NCBI GenBank assembly: GCA_963845445.1
Contig: CAWJSE010000002.1
Location: 248,001-312,000, forward strand
Length of the DNA: 64,000 nucleotides
Source of the DNA: JABDBL01 sp963845445
GTDB taxonomy: Bacteria > Cyanobacteriota > Vampirovibrionia > Obscuribacterales > Obscuribacteraceae
Direction: 5' to 3'
The notes under the pieces are model-generated. The model saw only the letters and a program-made list of their open reading frames with translations, did not search any database and was not told the origin of the DNA. Position 1 is the stretch's first letter; each line of letters begins with the position of its first letter. Below are positions 8,445-16,362 of the stretch, piece after piece. The position numbers and the translations under genes are program-made.

Positions 8445-10061
8445 CTAATATGCTATCGAGATGCCGTCATAGTAATAGCACAATATTTGAGCAGCATTGT
8501 AACCATACTTAGCCAGCGATTTGGCTCCCCACTGAGATAATCCTAAACCGTGTCCAAACCCTTTGCCAGCAAAAACATAGGCAGTTTCGGTTGGCGTAAC
8601 ATTAAAATTTGTGCTGGGCAAGTTAAAATACTTTCTGGCGGCTTCTCCAGATATTATCCGACTACCATTCGAACCATTAATTAGGATATAAGTGGCCCTG
8701 CCAGAAGGCGCTTTAGCCAGAATAGTGATTGAAAAAATATAACCAATATCTTTGGGCAAGCCACTCTCGGTTTGAAAAATAGAATAATTTTTCGTCCAAT
8801 TGTATAAAGGGGCTTCTTGATCGAAGTCAATTACTGACTTTAAATAAGGCACTGGACTATGCCAAACGTTTTCAGCTTTTTCTGTGCTGCCGCCGCTGCA
8901 GCTGTGGAAATAAGCACAAATGGGCTTGCCATTATATTTCATCACCAAGCCTTTGGTATAACTTACCGCCGCATTAGTCGAATCGGCTTCTGACTTAACT
9001 CCCAGGTAAACTTGATCTTCTGTATTGTCTTTTAGATCATAACCAGCACTGGCGTGTTTGCCTAAATTAGCCAGCGCGTAAGAACGAGCCGCTATTGCTT
9101 GAGCTTTTAGTGCCTCCAAAGGCCATAAGCTAGGCATTTCAGAAGGAACCACTGAAAGCAAATAATCTTCTAAGTCTAGATAATTTATCACATTAAAACT
9201 GGTATTAATCTGATCGAGATTTATATTGTTATTTTGGATATCGGCTCGCTTAATCAAAAAGTCACCGCGATAAACGTGATTATTTAAGGCAAGCAAACCT
9301 GGCTGCGATTGCTGATTGGTTACTGATTGGACGGTATATCCAGAACTATTTACTGGCAGCGGCAGATCATTGCCGGTGTTTCTTCGCCCGTACATTTTTG
9401 CAATTGCAGCATTCTTACCAGTATTGGACACCGCGGCCGAAGTTGTATAACTGCTGGGTACAGTGTTGCCGACCAGGTTAGAGGAATTGGCTAATTGCCT
9501 TAAAGCTAAATAAAATTCTCTGTCTGGTCTTAAAGTCAATTGGTCATTTTGGATTGATAGAATCCACTCACTTTGAGCGGGCAAATTGGCCGTTAAGTCC
9601 CCCGTGGAATTATTTATTAATTTAGCTCCGTCTATTATGGTGAGCTTTACTGATTGCAAATTGAGTCCAATAGCGACTTTAATATTATTCTGAGTGTAAG
9701 TGAATGACGGATTGGCTGGTATTGTATTTGATGCTGATTGATATTCATTGTTAGAGCCGCCAACTGCTGTGGGCTGAATGCTGGCATTTTTTTTCTGTTC
9801 CCTGCTTGAGTTTTGACGCGTTGTGCTTGGAATACTATTTACCATGTAACTGGGTACTAATCGCTTGCTTGTAGCATTTGTACTTTGATTTATTTGATAC
9901 GGCGGGGGAGAATAGTTTTGGTTATTGGCACCGGTATTTTCTATATTCTCACTATGGTTTTTATGCTTAAAAAACCAAAAACCGTAAGCCGGCGTTGCCA
10001 CTACCGATGATACAGTCAGCAGAACAGATACAATGCTTAAAACAGGATAGATACCTTTCAA
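8445..10061 (-). CDS. SpoIID/LytB-domain exported protein
   Basis: Exported cell-wall protein with a SpoIID/LytB domain in roughly the last 260 residues; motifs include SVVPSEMP, ALKAQAIAARSYAL, YFHSCSGG and GKGFGHGLGLSQWGA. In Firmicutes, SpoIID is a peptidoglycan lytic transglycosylase and LytB enhances amidase. The TTG at 10061 is chosen because GAGGA lies four bases upstream and it gives a clean signal sequence (Lys, Gly, then a hydrophobic run ending TPAYG). A TTG at 10103 would add 14 polar residues. Between signal and domain is an Asn/Ser/Thr/Gln-rich low-complexity region of some 100 residues. Length 538. Confidence 0.87.
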   Translation of the reverse strand: MKGIYPVLSIVSVLLTVSSVVATPAYGFWFFKHKNHSENIENTGANNQNYSPPPYQINQSTNATSKRLVPSYMVNSIPSTTRQNSSREQKKNASIQPTAVGGSNNEYQSASNTIPANPSFTYTQNNIKVAIGLNLQSVKLTIIDGAKLINNSTGDLTANLPAQSEWILSIQNDQLTLRPDREFYLALRQLANSSNLVGNTVPSSYTTSAAVSNTGKNAAIAKMYGRRNTGNDLPLPVNSSGYTVQSVTNQQSQPGLLALNNHVYRGDFLIKRADIQNNNINLDQINTSFNVINYLDLEDYLLSVVPSEMPSLWPLEALKAQAIAARSYALANLGKHASAGYDLKDNTEDQVYLGVKSEADSTNAAVSYTKGLVMKYNGKPICAYFHSCSGGSTEKAENVWHSPVPYLKSVIDFDQEAPLYNWTKNYSIFQTESGLPKDIGYIFSITILAKAPSGRATYILINGSNGSRIISGEAARKYFNLPSTNFNVTPTETAYVFAGKGFGHGLGLSQWGAKSLAKYGYNAAQILCYYYDGISIAY

Positions 10062-10176
10062 AATGTCCTCTAACTTTCTGCCTAAATTTTGCTCAGCACC
10101 CAAGCAATATTGTAAGTGCTAAGACTAATTTAGCAAGTAACAGCGCAGGTTGTCATTAGACTTAATCTTTCCGGTT

Positions 10177-10704
10177 TTAACCTTTCAAAGCTTCGGCACC
10201 GCCGACAATTTCGAGTAAGTCTTGTGTAATACCAGACTGTCGAGCTTTGTTATAGATTAATGTTAGTGAGCTAATTAAATCGCGAGCATTGTTAGAAGCA
10301 TTAGTCATAGCATTCATACGGGCAGCTAATTCAGAGGACGAAGCATCAAGCAGGGCTTGATAAATGACATTTTCTAGATATTTAGGGATTAGTTGTTGAG
10401 ACATTACCTCTAGAACGCTAGGTTCAAATAACCTGACCGGTATTAACCGCTTGGGATTAACTGACTGGTCAGAATTACTTTTCGCAGCCGCTACCTCTGC
10501 CTCTGACTGTTCAACCATTAACTCGGAGCTTATATTTGGAGGAGTAGCAGGTAAATAGGTAATTTTATCTACGCGCGATCGCAATAAGGAAATAAATCGT
10601 GTGCCAATTAATTCAACGGAATCGACAGTACCATCAGCGAAGAAAGTACTAGCCTGTTCTGCAATTAATTTAGCCTCTTCTACAGTGGGTATAGCCGGAA
10701 GCAA
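10177..10704 (-). pseudogene. atpG: ATP synthase gamma subunit, C-terminal fragment
   Basis: C-terminal half of the F1 gamma subunit, the rotor shaft. It reads EEAKLIAEQASTFFADGTVD through to the conserved end SSELAARMNAMTNASNNARD and SLTLIYNKARQSGITQDLLE. It belongs with the N-terminal fragment at 10882-11124. The stretch between them still encodes gamma sequence in two other frames, including SDRGLCGSYNTN, but needs one base added at each of three homopolymers (T5 at 10893-10897, A4 at 10768-10771, A6 at 10741-10746 on the plus strand). See the N-terminal entry. Confidence 0.9.
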
Positions 10705-10881
10705 AGTATAGGTTTTAAGTTTTTCTATTTTCAGTGATTTAAAAAAGCTGCTGCTTTAAGTCCCACCAAAATAAGATACGGCTGCTTACCTTCTTTTCTA
10801 ATGCTTGAATGCGGCTTAATGCCTCACGAAAAACATTGGTATTGTAAGAGCCGCAAAGACCACGATCTGAGGACAAGATTA

Positions 10882-11124
10882 TCAAAGCAACCTTTTTACT
10901 GGTCTAGCAGTTAGCAAGGGCAAGCCATAAAGATCAACTGTATTAAGCTCTTCCACCGCCGCCGCTAGCATTTCTACTACTGCTTTGGTGAATGGTCTAG
11001 CTGCTTGCACTCTAGCTTGGGCTCGACGAACTTTTGCAGCTGCCACCATTCGCATGGCGCGAGTAATTTTTTGTGTTGCTTGTACGCTCTTTATTCTTTG
11101 TCTGATTGCTTTTAAATTAGCCAT
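10882..11124 (-). pseudogene. atpG: ATP synthase gamma subunit, N-terminal fragment
   Basis: N-terminal 80 residues of the F1 gamma subunit: MANLKAIRQRIKSVQATQKI followed by TRAMRMVAAAKVRRAQARV, the conserved alpha-helix of the rotor, then the frame runs into TGA. Restoring one base in an A5 run of the coding strand continues the protein as KKVALIILSSDRGLCG, matching the family. Two more single-base additions rejoin the C-terminal fragment. The gene follows atpA as in cyanobacteria. Because three frameshifts lie within about 160 bases and the protein sequence is otherwise conserved, base-call or assembly error is likelier than real loss. Confidence 0.9.
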
Positions 11125-11143
11125 AGCAGTTTTATATCTTCAC

Positions 11144-12667
11144 TTATGCCTGGAAAAAATTGGTTTTGAAATTAGTGATTTGGTCAACTAGTGATTTTTC
11201 ATCTTCGGCAGACAATTTATCGCCTGTCAGAAGCTTGCTTTCTAAATCTTTTGCTTGTGCGGATAAATATTTAAACCATTCGGCTTTAAACTTGCCTAAC
11301 TTTTTAGTATCTATATCGTCAAGCAAGCCAGTATTAGCCGCATAAATAATCGAAACTTGCTGCGCGAGAGAAAGAGGCTCATATTGAGGTTGTTTCAAAA
11401 CTTCAGTTAGCTTTTGTCCACGACGGATTTGATCTTGGGTAGCCTTGTCTAAGTCAGAAGCAAATTGAGCAAAGGCTTCCAGCTCCCTAAATTGCGCTAA
11501 GTCCAATCTCAATTTGCCAGCTACTGCTTTCATGGCTTTGGTCTGCGCTGCGCCACCCACACGGCTTACCGAGATGCCAGCATTAATTGCTGGTCGAACC
11601 CCAGCATAGAAGAGATCTGATTCTAGGAAAATCTGACCATCTGTAATTGATATAACGTTGGTTGGTATATAAGCTGAAACGTCACCAGCTTGGGTTTCGA
11701 TAATTGGCAGAGCGGTAAGCGAGCCGGCACCAAGTTTGTCTGAAAGTTTAGCGGCGCGCTCAAGCAAACGACTGTGCAAGTAGAACACATCTCCTGGATA
11801 GGCTTCACGACCTGGCGGACGTCTAAGCAATAAGCTCATCGCACGATAGGCGGCAGCGTGTTTGGATAAATCATCATAAACGCATAGTGCGTGCTGACCA
11901 CGATTCATGAAATATTCACCAATAGCAGCCCCAGCATAGGGAGCAAGAAATTGTAATGCTGGCGCGGATGTTGCAGAAGCATCAACAATTACTGTATATT
12001 CCATTGCTCCTTTTTCTTCCAAAATCTTTTGGATACGACCCACATTGCTTTCTTTTTGACCGATAGCTACGTAGATGCATATTGGACGATTGGGTTGATT
12101 CTTTTGATTAATAATGGTGTCGATGGCAATAGCAGTTTTGCCGGTCTGTCTGTCTCCGATAATCAATTCACGCTGACCCCGACCAATAGGAATCATACCG
12201 TCAATAGCGGAAATACCTGTCATTAATGGTTCACAAACAGATTTGCGTGATACTATACCCGGTGCTTTTACTTCAATTGCACTGGATTCATCACTGTTTA
12301 TAGGGCCTTTACCATCGAGTGGTAATCCGATCGGATTAACAACCCGTCCTAGCAATTGTGGTCCTACTGGCACAGAAGCGATACGCCCAGTGGTTTTAAC
12401 TGTCATGCCTTCTTTGATTTTTCGGCCTTCACCAAGGATAACTACACCAACATTGTCCTCTTCCAGATTGAGCACCATGCCAGCTGTTTTGTCTTCGTCC
12501 GCAAATTCGACCAGTTCTCCAGCCATGGCTTTTTCCATGCCGAACACACGTGAAATACCGTCACCTATTTGCATAACAGTGCCGACGTTCGAAACGCTAA
12601 GGGTTGAGCGATAATTTTCTAATTGCGCTTTTAATATAGATGTAATTTCGTCAGGTCTAATAGCCAT
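11144..12667 (-). CDS. atpA: ATP synthase subunit alpha
   Basis: F1 alpha subunit, non-catalytic nucleotide-binding partner of beta in ATP synthesis. The P-loop GDRQTGKTA is near residues 171-179, with the typical N-terminus IRPDEITSILKAQLENY and the signature PAINAGISVSRVGGAAQ. Length 507 is normal. It sits between atpH and atpG, as in cyanobacteria. Upstream spacing to atpH is only 30 bases, so it is part of one operon. The gene for its partner beta is not in this window, which also fits cyanobacterial organisation where atpB-atpE (beta, epsilon) lie elsewhere. Confidence 0.97.
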   Translation of the reverse strand: MAIRPDEITSILKAQLENYRSTLSVSNVGTVMQIGDGISRVFGMEKAMAGELVEFADEDKTAGMVLNLEEDNVGVVILGEGRKIKEGMTVKTTGRIASVPVGPQLLGRVVNPIGLPLDGKGPINSDESSAIEVKAPGIVSRKSVCEPLMTGISAIDGMIPIGRGQRELIIGDRQTGKTAIAIDTIINQKNQPNRPICIYVAIGQKESNVGRIQKILEEKGAMEYTVIVDASATSAPALQFLAPYAGAAIGEYFMNRGQHALCVYDDLSKHAAAYRAMSLLLRRPPGREAYPGDVFYLHSRLLERAAKLSDKLGAGSLTALPIIETQAGDVSAYIPTNVISITDGQIFLESDLFYAGVRPAINAGISVSRVGGAAQTKAMKAVAGKLRLDLAQFRELEAFAQFASDLDKATQDQIRRGQKLTEVLKQPQYEPLSLAQQVSIIYAANTGLLDDIDTKKLGKFKAEWFKYLSAQAKDLESKLLTGDKLSAEDEKSLVDQITNFKTNFFQA

Positions 12668-12697
12668 AATCTGATATCCTCAATCTCCTTCACTTCC

Positions 12698-13246
12698 TCA
12701 AACACTCAAAAGAACTTTTTCTATATTGTCGAGTCTCCCCTTAAGGCTGCCATCAATAACTTGATCGCCGATTCTTAAAACAAAGCCTGCTATTAAAGAG
12801 GGATCAACAGTAGTCTCAAGACTTAAATTTTTACCCAAATACTCATTTAGCCTAGCCTTAATATCGGCTAAATTATTCTCTGACAATTCTTCAGATGATG
12901 TTAATTGAGCAGTGACAATATTATGTTTTTCGTTGAGCAATTTGCGATATGAATATCCAATGGCAGGTAGTAAATCAAGTCGACGTCTGTTGACCAGCAA
13001 ATCTAATAAGCGCAATGTTAACTCCTGCACGTGACCCATAAAAACTGCTTTCAGTAATGCGCACTTTTGACTAGCAGAATAAGCTGGATGATTAAGCGAG
13101 TTTTTTAAATCAGGATTATCGCCTATTGTTTTATTGGTAAAATCTAAATCTGTGGCAATAGCGTTGGCTGTCAACTTATTATTTAGAGCAAGTTCAATTA
13201 CCGCTTTTGCATAGCGTTCTGCGACTAAATCATGCACGGACTTCAC
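12698..13246 (-). CDS. atpH: ATP synthase subunit delta
   Basis: F1 delta subunit, which joins the top of F1 to the peripheral b stalk. The protein has 182 residues, with the N-terminal helical domain (VAERYAKAVIELAL) and the C-terminal motif DPSLIAGFVLRIGDQVIDGS, the family signature. It lies 28 bases downstream of atpF and 30 bases upstream of atpA. Sequence outside these motifs is divergent, as usual for delta. Confidence 0.93.
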   Translation of the reverse strand: MKSVHDLVAERYAKAVIELALNNKLTANAIATDLDFTNKTIGDNPDLKNSLNHPAYSASQKCALLKAVFMGHVQELTLRLLDLLVNRRRLDLLPAIGYSYRKLLNEKHNIVTAQLTSSEELSENNLADIKARLNEYLGKNLSLETTVDPSLIAGFVLRIGDQVIDGSLKGRLDNIEKVLLSV

Positions 13247-13274
13247 AGTAATAAGCTCCTTGATAAGTTAATAA

Positions 13275-13862
13275 CTATGCCTTTGCAACTTTTTGAGGAT
13301 CATGATCATTGCGGCTTTTAACAGATTCATTAGCCAAATTGGAGCTGCTAATCTTGCTTAATTCACCCATGAATTCATGGGCAATTTTTGTTTTGTTCTT
13401 TTCAGTAAGACTAGATCTTAAGTTTTCTTCTGTTAGCTTTATAGCTGCTTTGGCTACTATGGCACGCATTTCTAAAATTGCCGCTTGCTTTTCATTGTGG
13501 GCAGCCAATTCAAACTTCTTTCGTAGCTCGACTATGTCAGCTTCAGTCTGTTGCTTTAAATCGTTGCTCATTTCAACAGCTGCTTGTTTGGCTTCAAAAA
13601 CGATATGTTCTGCTTCTTGTCCTGCTTTCTCTATTTGTTCTTTTTGTGCAGCAAGAGCTATCTCTGCTTCTTTGCGAGTTTTAATAGCTAGTTCAAGTTC
13701 GTTATTAATCACTTGTTGCCGTTGAGCAATAAAAGAAGGAACAAATTTTTTAATTGCCCAAACTAAAAGCACGACTAGCAGCAGCCAATTAATAAGGTTG
13801 GAGCGAAAATCCAATAGTGCAGCTAATATGTTATCGTGACTCACTTCAGCAAACATGAACAT
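13275..13862 (-). CDS. atpF: ATP synthase subunit b
   Basis: Membrane-anchored peripheral stalk subunit b of F0. One transmembrane helix lies near residues 24-45 (NWLLLVVLLVWAIKKFVPSF), followed by a long charged coiled coil (LELAIKTRKEAEIALAAQKE) to about residue 165, and a polar tail ending in HDPQKVAKA. Length 195. It is one of two b-type genes side by side, the other being b' at 13875, which is the arrangement of cyanobacteria and chloroplasts, where b and b' form a heterodimer. An ATG two codons downstream is an alternative start. Confidence 0.92.
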   Translation of the reverse strand: MFMFAEVSHDNILAALLDFRSNLINWLLLVVLLVWAIKKFVPSFIAQRQQVINNELELAIKTRKEAEIALAAQKEQIEKAGQEAEHIVFEAKQAAVEMSNDLKQQTEADIVELRKKFELAAHNEKQAAILEMRAIVAKAAIKLTEENLRSSLTEKNKTKIAHEFMGELSKISSSNLANESVKSRNDHDPQKVAKA

Positions 13863-13874
13863 GGACTAATTCCC

Positions 13875-14351
13875 TCAGCGTTTATTTTCTAGAAGTTGAA
13901 ATACTCTTTCTTCCTTTGTGACAAGAGCCGGTGTCTCGCCCAACAACTTATTTAAAATGTTTCGGACCAATTCTAGTTCTGGTTGAACAAGTGATTGGAC
14001 TAAAGTATTCCTTCCTGCATCAAGCTCTTCTTGCAATCCGTCCAATTTTTCGCGTCCTTCGGCTTGAATGCTTTTTAGCTTTTCGTCGCGCACCTTTTGC
14101 GCCTCAGCCATGGCGCTATGAATTACAGTTTGGGCTTCATGGCGACTGGTATGCAATTTCGCTTGATAATCCGCCAGTATTTTATCGGTCTCTTGCATGT
14201 GAGATCTAGCAGCATCAAGATTTTCTTTGAGACGGAAGGACCGCTTGTCTAGTGCTTTTCCAATAGGTTGCAACACGATCACATTCAGTAACTGAATAAA
14301 AATCAGGAATAACACAATAAAAATGACACAGGTGCCATTGAGCTCAAACAT
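13875..14351 (-). CDS. atpG': ATP synthase subunit b'
   Basis: Second, diverged b-type stalk subunit (b'), 158 residues. An N-terminal hydrophobic helix (CVIFIVLFLIFIQLLNVIVL, residues 8-27) is followed by PIGKALDKR, a conserved element after the membrane anchor, then a coiled coil rich in Glu, Lys and Ala. It pairs with atpF to form the peripheral stalk. The separate b' gene, 39 bases downstream of atpE, is a strong marker for a cyanobacterial-type (or other photosynthetic-lineage) ATP synthase. The symbol for b' varies between databases (atpG, atpX, atpF2). Confidence 0.9.
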   Translation of the reverse strand: MFELNGTCVIFIVLFLIFIQLLNVIVLQPIGKALDKRSFRLKENLDAARSHMQETDKILADYQAKLHTSRHEAQTVIHSAMAEAQKVRDEKLKSIQAEGREKLDGLQEELDAGRNTLVQSLVQPELELVRNILNKLLGETPALVTKEERVFQLLENKR

Positions 14352-14390
14352 GCTTATTCAAACCAGAATTGAAACAACCGATAGACACTT

Positions 14391-14678
14391 TTAAATGCTG
14401 GAACCGTAGAAGTACAACAGCATTGAAGTGGCAAATGCCATCAAACCCAAAGCTTCCATCAAGGCGGCTATGATCAATGTGTTAGTAAGCAATTTGCCGG
14501 CCATTTCCGGTTGTCTGGCCATGCCCTCTAGCGCTCCTGATCCGGCTAATCCAATGCCTATACCAGATCCAGCAACCCCGAGCGCAGCAAACCCAGCGCC
14601 AAGTAGAGCAGCTGACTTAATCAAGGTGACATTTGACGCCGCCGCAGTACCAGCTTGAGCCAATAAAGTATGGTCCAC
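14391..14678 (-). CDS. atpE: ATP synthase subunit c
   Basis: Proteolipid c subunit forming the F0 rotor ring. Two hydrophobic helices flank the polar loop ARQPE; the glycine series GSGIGIGLAGSG is in helix 1 and the ion-binding Glu is in AALMEALGL of helix 2. The Ser after Glu seen in sodium-binding rings is absent, so a proton-type ring is likely. The GTG at 14678 is chosen because AAGGAG ends seven bases upstream; a TTG at 14684 lies almost against it. The 95-residue length includes an N-terminal extension of about 15 residues relative to the 81-residue cyanobacterial c. Confidence 0.94.
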   Translation of the reverse strand: MDHTLLAQAGTAAASNVTLIKSAALLGAGFAALGVAGSGIGIGLAGSGALEGMARQPEMAGKLLTNTLIIAALMEALGLMAFATSMLLYFYGSSI

Positions 14679-14818
14679 TTTCAATCTCCTTTATAACTTC
14701 TTTTAGCCTAAATTACGATCTTCTTTACCAATGAGAGTAAAGCCAATCTAATAGCGAATGAAACGCATTGCTATGTTTGGTGTCCCTTCTCAAAAGAAAT
14801 TCACCCTATAGCAGGGCT

Positions 14819-14824
14819 ATTATA
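14819..14824 (-). promoter_or_regulatory. Possible internal -10 element for atpE
   Basis: A perfect TATAAT on the reverse strand sits in the 200-base gap between atpB and atpE, about 140 bases before the atpE start. No good -35 hexamer lies 16-18 bases upstream. The gap is unusually long for this otherwise tight operon. An extra promoter would suit a subunit needed in many copies, but this is inference from one hexamer. Confidence 0.3.
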
Positions 14825-14890
14825 ACAACATCATTTTGTTAATAGTCGCTATAAGGTTTAAGGCTTTCCTAAGATTACAGCCCTGTCTGA

Positions 14891-15091
14891 TTAGTGATGG
14901 CTAACAGTCAGGCCAATGTAAATCGAAGTTAACAACGCAAAAACGAAAGCTTGAATGATACCGATGAATAACTCAAATGCCATTACACCGGTGGGCAAAA
15001 TCCACGGTACTAAAGTTAACGCTACACTGCGTAAAATTTCATCCGCAGTAATAACTAGCATCAATCGCAAAGCTAGTGTAGAAGGGCGCAC
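14891..15091 (-). pseudogene. atpB: ATP synthase subunit a, C-terminal fragment
   Basis: C-terminal 66 residues of F0 subunit a: RPSTLALRLMLVITADEILR with the essential Arg of the proton channel in LALRL, followed by the last membrane helix ending YIGLTVSHH. The upstream fragment at 15039-15647 overlaps it in a different frame. One base too many, or two too few, near 15096-15106 separates them; the correct frame upstream would read SNLVVRPSTL. Treat as one gene with the next entry. Confidence 0.88.
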
Positions 15092-15647
15092 AACTAGATT
15101 CGAGCCATTCGATTGGATTTAAATAATGCTTTAAGTACTTAATTCCATGAGCCCAAAATCCCGACCCTAAATAAGTAAGAAGAGCCACTATTGCTAAACC
15201 AGCAGTAACATTGAAGTCTGTTGTAGCAGCTGCCAATTCAAAAGGTTCATGTTGGTGTCCGGCTTCAGGCCACCAAGGAAAAGCTTCGAACGCTTTCCAA
15301 GGACCAACTCCCATAAAATTATTGATTAATACAAAAATAAATATGGCGGATATTAGAGGAAAAAACTTCTTATAGGCATCGCCCATTTGACCTTTGGTAA
15401 GCCCAAGCATAAAGTCATAATACATTTCAAGAAGACTTTGTCCCGTCCCACCTGCATTTTCTGCCGTCAGCCTAGGAGTGATAATTGCAGCTGTACCTAA
15501 GATTAGAGTCATGCTGACAAGGGTAAGAGCAATGGTATCGACGTGAATATCGCCTGTTTTGCCAAGAGCTGATATGCCTAAAAAGGGTGCATCACAAATG
15601 CTAGGGTTGTGAACAAAATAACTTAAAGGTAAATTTTTGCCTAACAT
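15039..15647 (-). pseudogene. atpB: ATP synthase subunit a, N-terminal fragment
   Basis: F0 subunit a, the stator half of the proton channel. The fragment has several membrane helices (DTIALTLVSMTLILGTAAII, FFPLISAIFIFVLINNFMG) and ends with out-of-frame residues after NPIEWLES. The essential channel Arg lies in the other fragment, so as written the gene is split by a small indel near 15100. The start ATG at 15647 has no clear ribosome binding site; its leader is occupied by the 88-base direct repeat, which may have replaced the native leader. The name atpB here means subunit a, not chloroplast beta. Confidence 0.88.
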
Positions 15648-15652
15648 CTTAT

Positions 15653-15740
15653 AAGCGCTCCGCTCGCTTCATCCTTCGCTCTCTCCGCGCCTTCAGACGC
15701 TTTCGCTGCGGACGCTTCACCAGCGCCCTTCGCTTCGCTA
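15653..15740. repeat. 88-base direct repeat, copy 1
   Basis: First copy of an 88-base GC-rich repeat beginning AAGCGCTCCGCTCGCTTC and ending CGCTTCGCTA. The second copy starts 109 bases further on and differs at only about six positions. Its base composition differs sharply from the AT-rich surroundings. The reverse strand is rich in GAAGCG and AGCGAAG units, so it can fold and also reads as an artefactual Lys/Arg/Ala/Glu-rich frame. It ends six bases before the atpB start. A dispersed palindromic or MITE-like element is possible; no transposase is nearby. Confidence 0.85.
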
Positions 15741-15761
15741 TATCTCTTGCTATCCTTCATT

Positions 15762-15849
15762 AAGCGCTCCGCTCGCTTCATTCTTCGCTCTCTCCGCGTG
15801 TTTAAACGCTTTCGCTGCGGACGCTTCACCAGCGTCCTTCGCTTCGCTA
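15762..15849. repeat. 88-base direct repeat, copy 2
   Basis: Second copy of the 88-base repeat, in the same orientation as copy 1 and separated from it by 21 bases of AT-richer sequence. The differences cluster in one short segment (copy 1 CGCCTTCAGACG against copy 2 CGTGTTTAAACG), the rest being almost identical. Together the copies fill most of the 347-base stretch between atpB and the atpZ-like gene; the remaining 145 bases up to 15994 show nothing I can identify. Confidence 0.85.
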
Positions 15850-15994
15850 AATTTTGTGTTAACCGTCATATCTACCGGCGCTTATTTGGGTTTATATAAA
15901 ACGACTAAGCATAATAACAGTGGCCAAGTGAGCTGGTCAACTTAATGCTAAGTTCTCTGACTAAACAAAATAGCATTTAACTACTCAGAATGCA

Positions 15995-16228
15995 CTATTC
16001 TATTTCGTCTTTGTTTAAAGCGATTGCTTTAAGCACTAGCCGAGCCAAACCCGCACCGCCACCGACAAAACACAAAATAATGGTTAACCAGGGGGTGCTT
16101 GCCAATCTTTGATCGAGGTAATGACCAAGACAGATGCCCAATACTAATAAGACCCCTGCTCCAATTACTCCATCGGCCACAGCAAGCATGGCTTTATTTG
16201 TTGATATAGATTCTTCTTTCTTCGCCAT
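15995..16228 (-). CDS. AtpZ/AtpI-like small membrane protein
   Basis: Small protein of 77 residues with two hydrophobic segments (ADGVIGAGVLLVLGICLGHY and LTIILCFVGGGAGLARLVL), typical of the AtpZ/AtpI family encoded at the head of ATP synthase operons. AtpI-type proteins assist c-ring assembly and magnesium uptake in some bacteria. It is the first gene of the reverse-strand operon, directly after the presumed promoter, so its position supports the call. A separate longer AtpI (UncI) is not seen. The 88-base repeats separate it from atpB. Confidence 0.82.
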   Translation of the reverse strand: MAKKEESISTNKAMLAVADGVIGAGVLLVLGICLGHYLDQRLASTPWLTIILCFVGGGAGLARLVLKAIALNKDEIE

Positions 16229-16255
16229 ATAACCTGTAATCGTTTTTAACGTATC

Positions 16256-16261
16256 ATTATA
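16256..16261 (-). promoter_or_regulatory. Possible -10 of the ATP synthase operon promoter
   Basis: Reverse-strand TATAAT lies 28 bases upstream of the first operon gene, in the 134-base region divergent with the pspA-like gene. The matching -35 is weak (TAAAAG-like at 17 bases). Position and perfect -10 make it the best candidate seen for the operon promoter. Confidence 0.35.
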
Positions 16262-16362
16262 TGGTCTGAATAATTTGCTTTTAGTAACAAGAGTTTCTGG
16301 GTAGTATTTCTTATATTGATATATATGAACCGGGTATTAGGGATAATTGGAGATGTCATTAG

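Noticed and set aside
10575..10582. Single GCGATCGC (HIP1) octamer
   Set aside because: HIP1 is overabundant in many cyanobacteria, but one copy in 64 kb is no evidence of enrichment.
10886..10905. Programmed -1 frameshift in atpG at A AAA AGG
   Set aside because: The slip sequence would restore the next segment, but two further shifts are still required downstream, so programmed frameshifting does not explain the gene.
15641..15829. 62-codon Lys/Arg/Ala/Glu-rich reading frame across the 88-base repeats
   Set aside because: It is created by the GAAGCG-type repeat composition, overlaps the atpB start and has no ribosome binding site.
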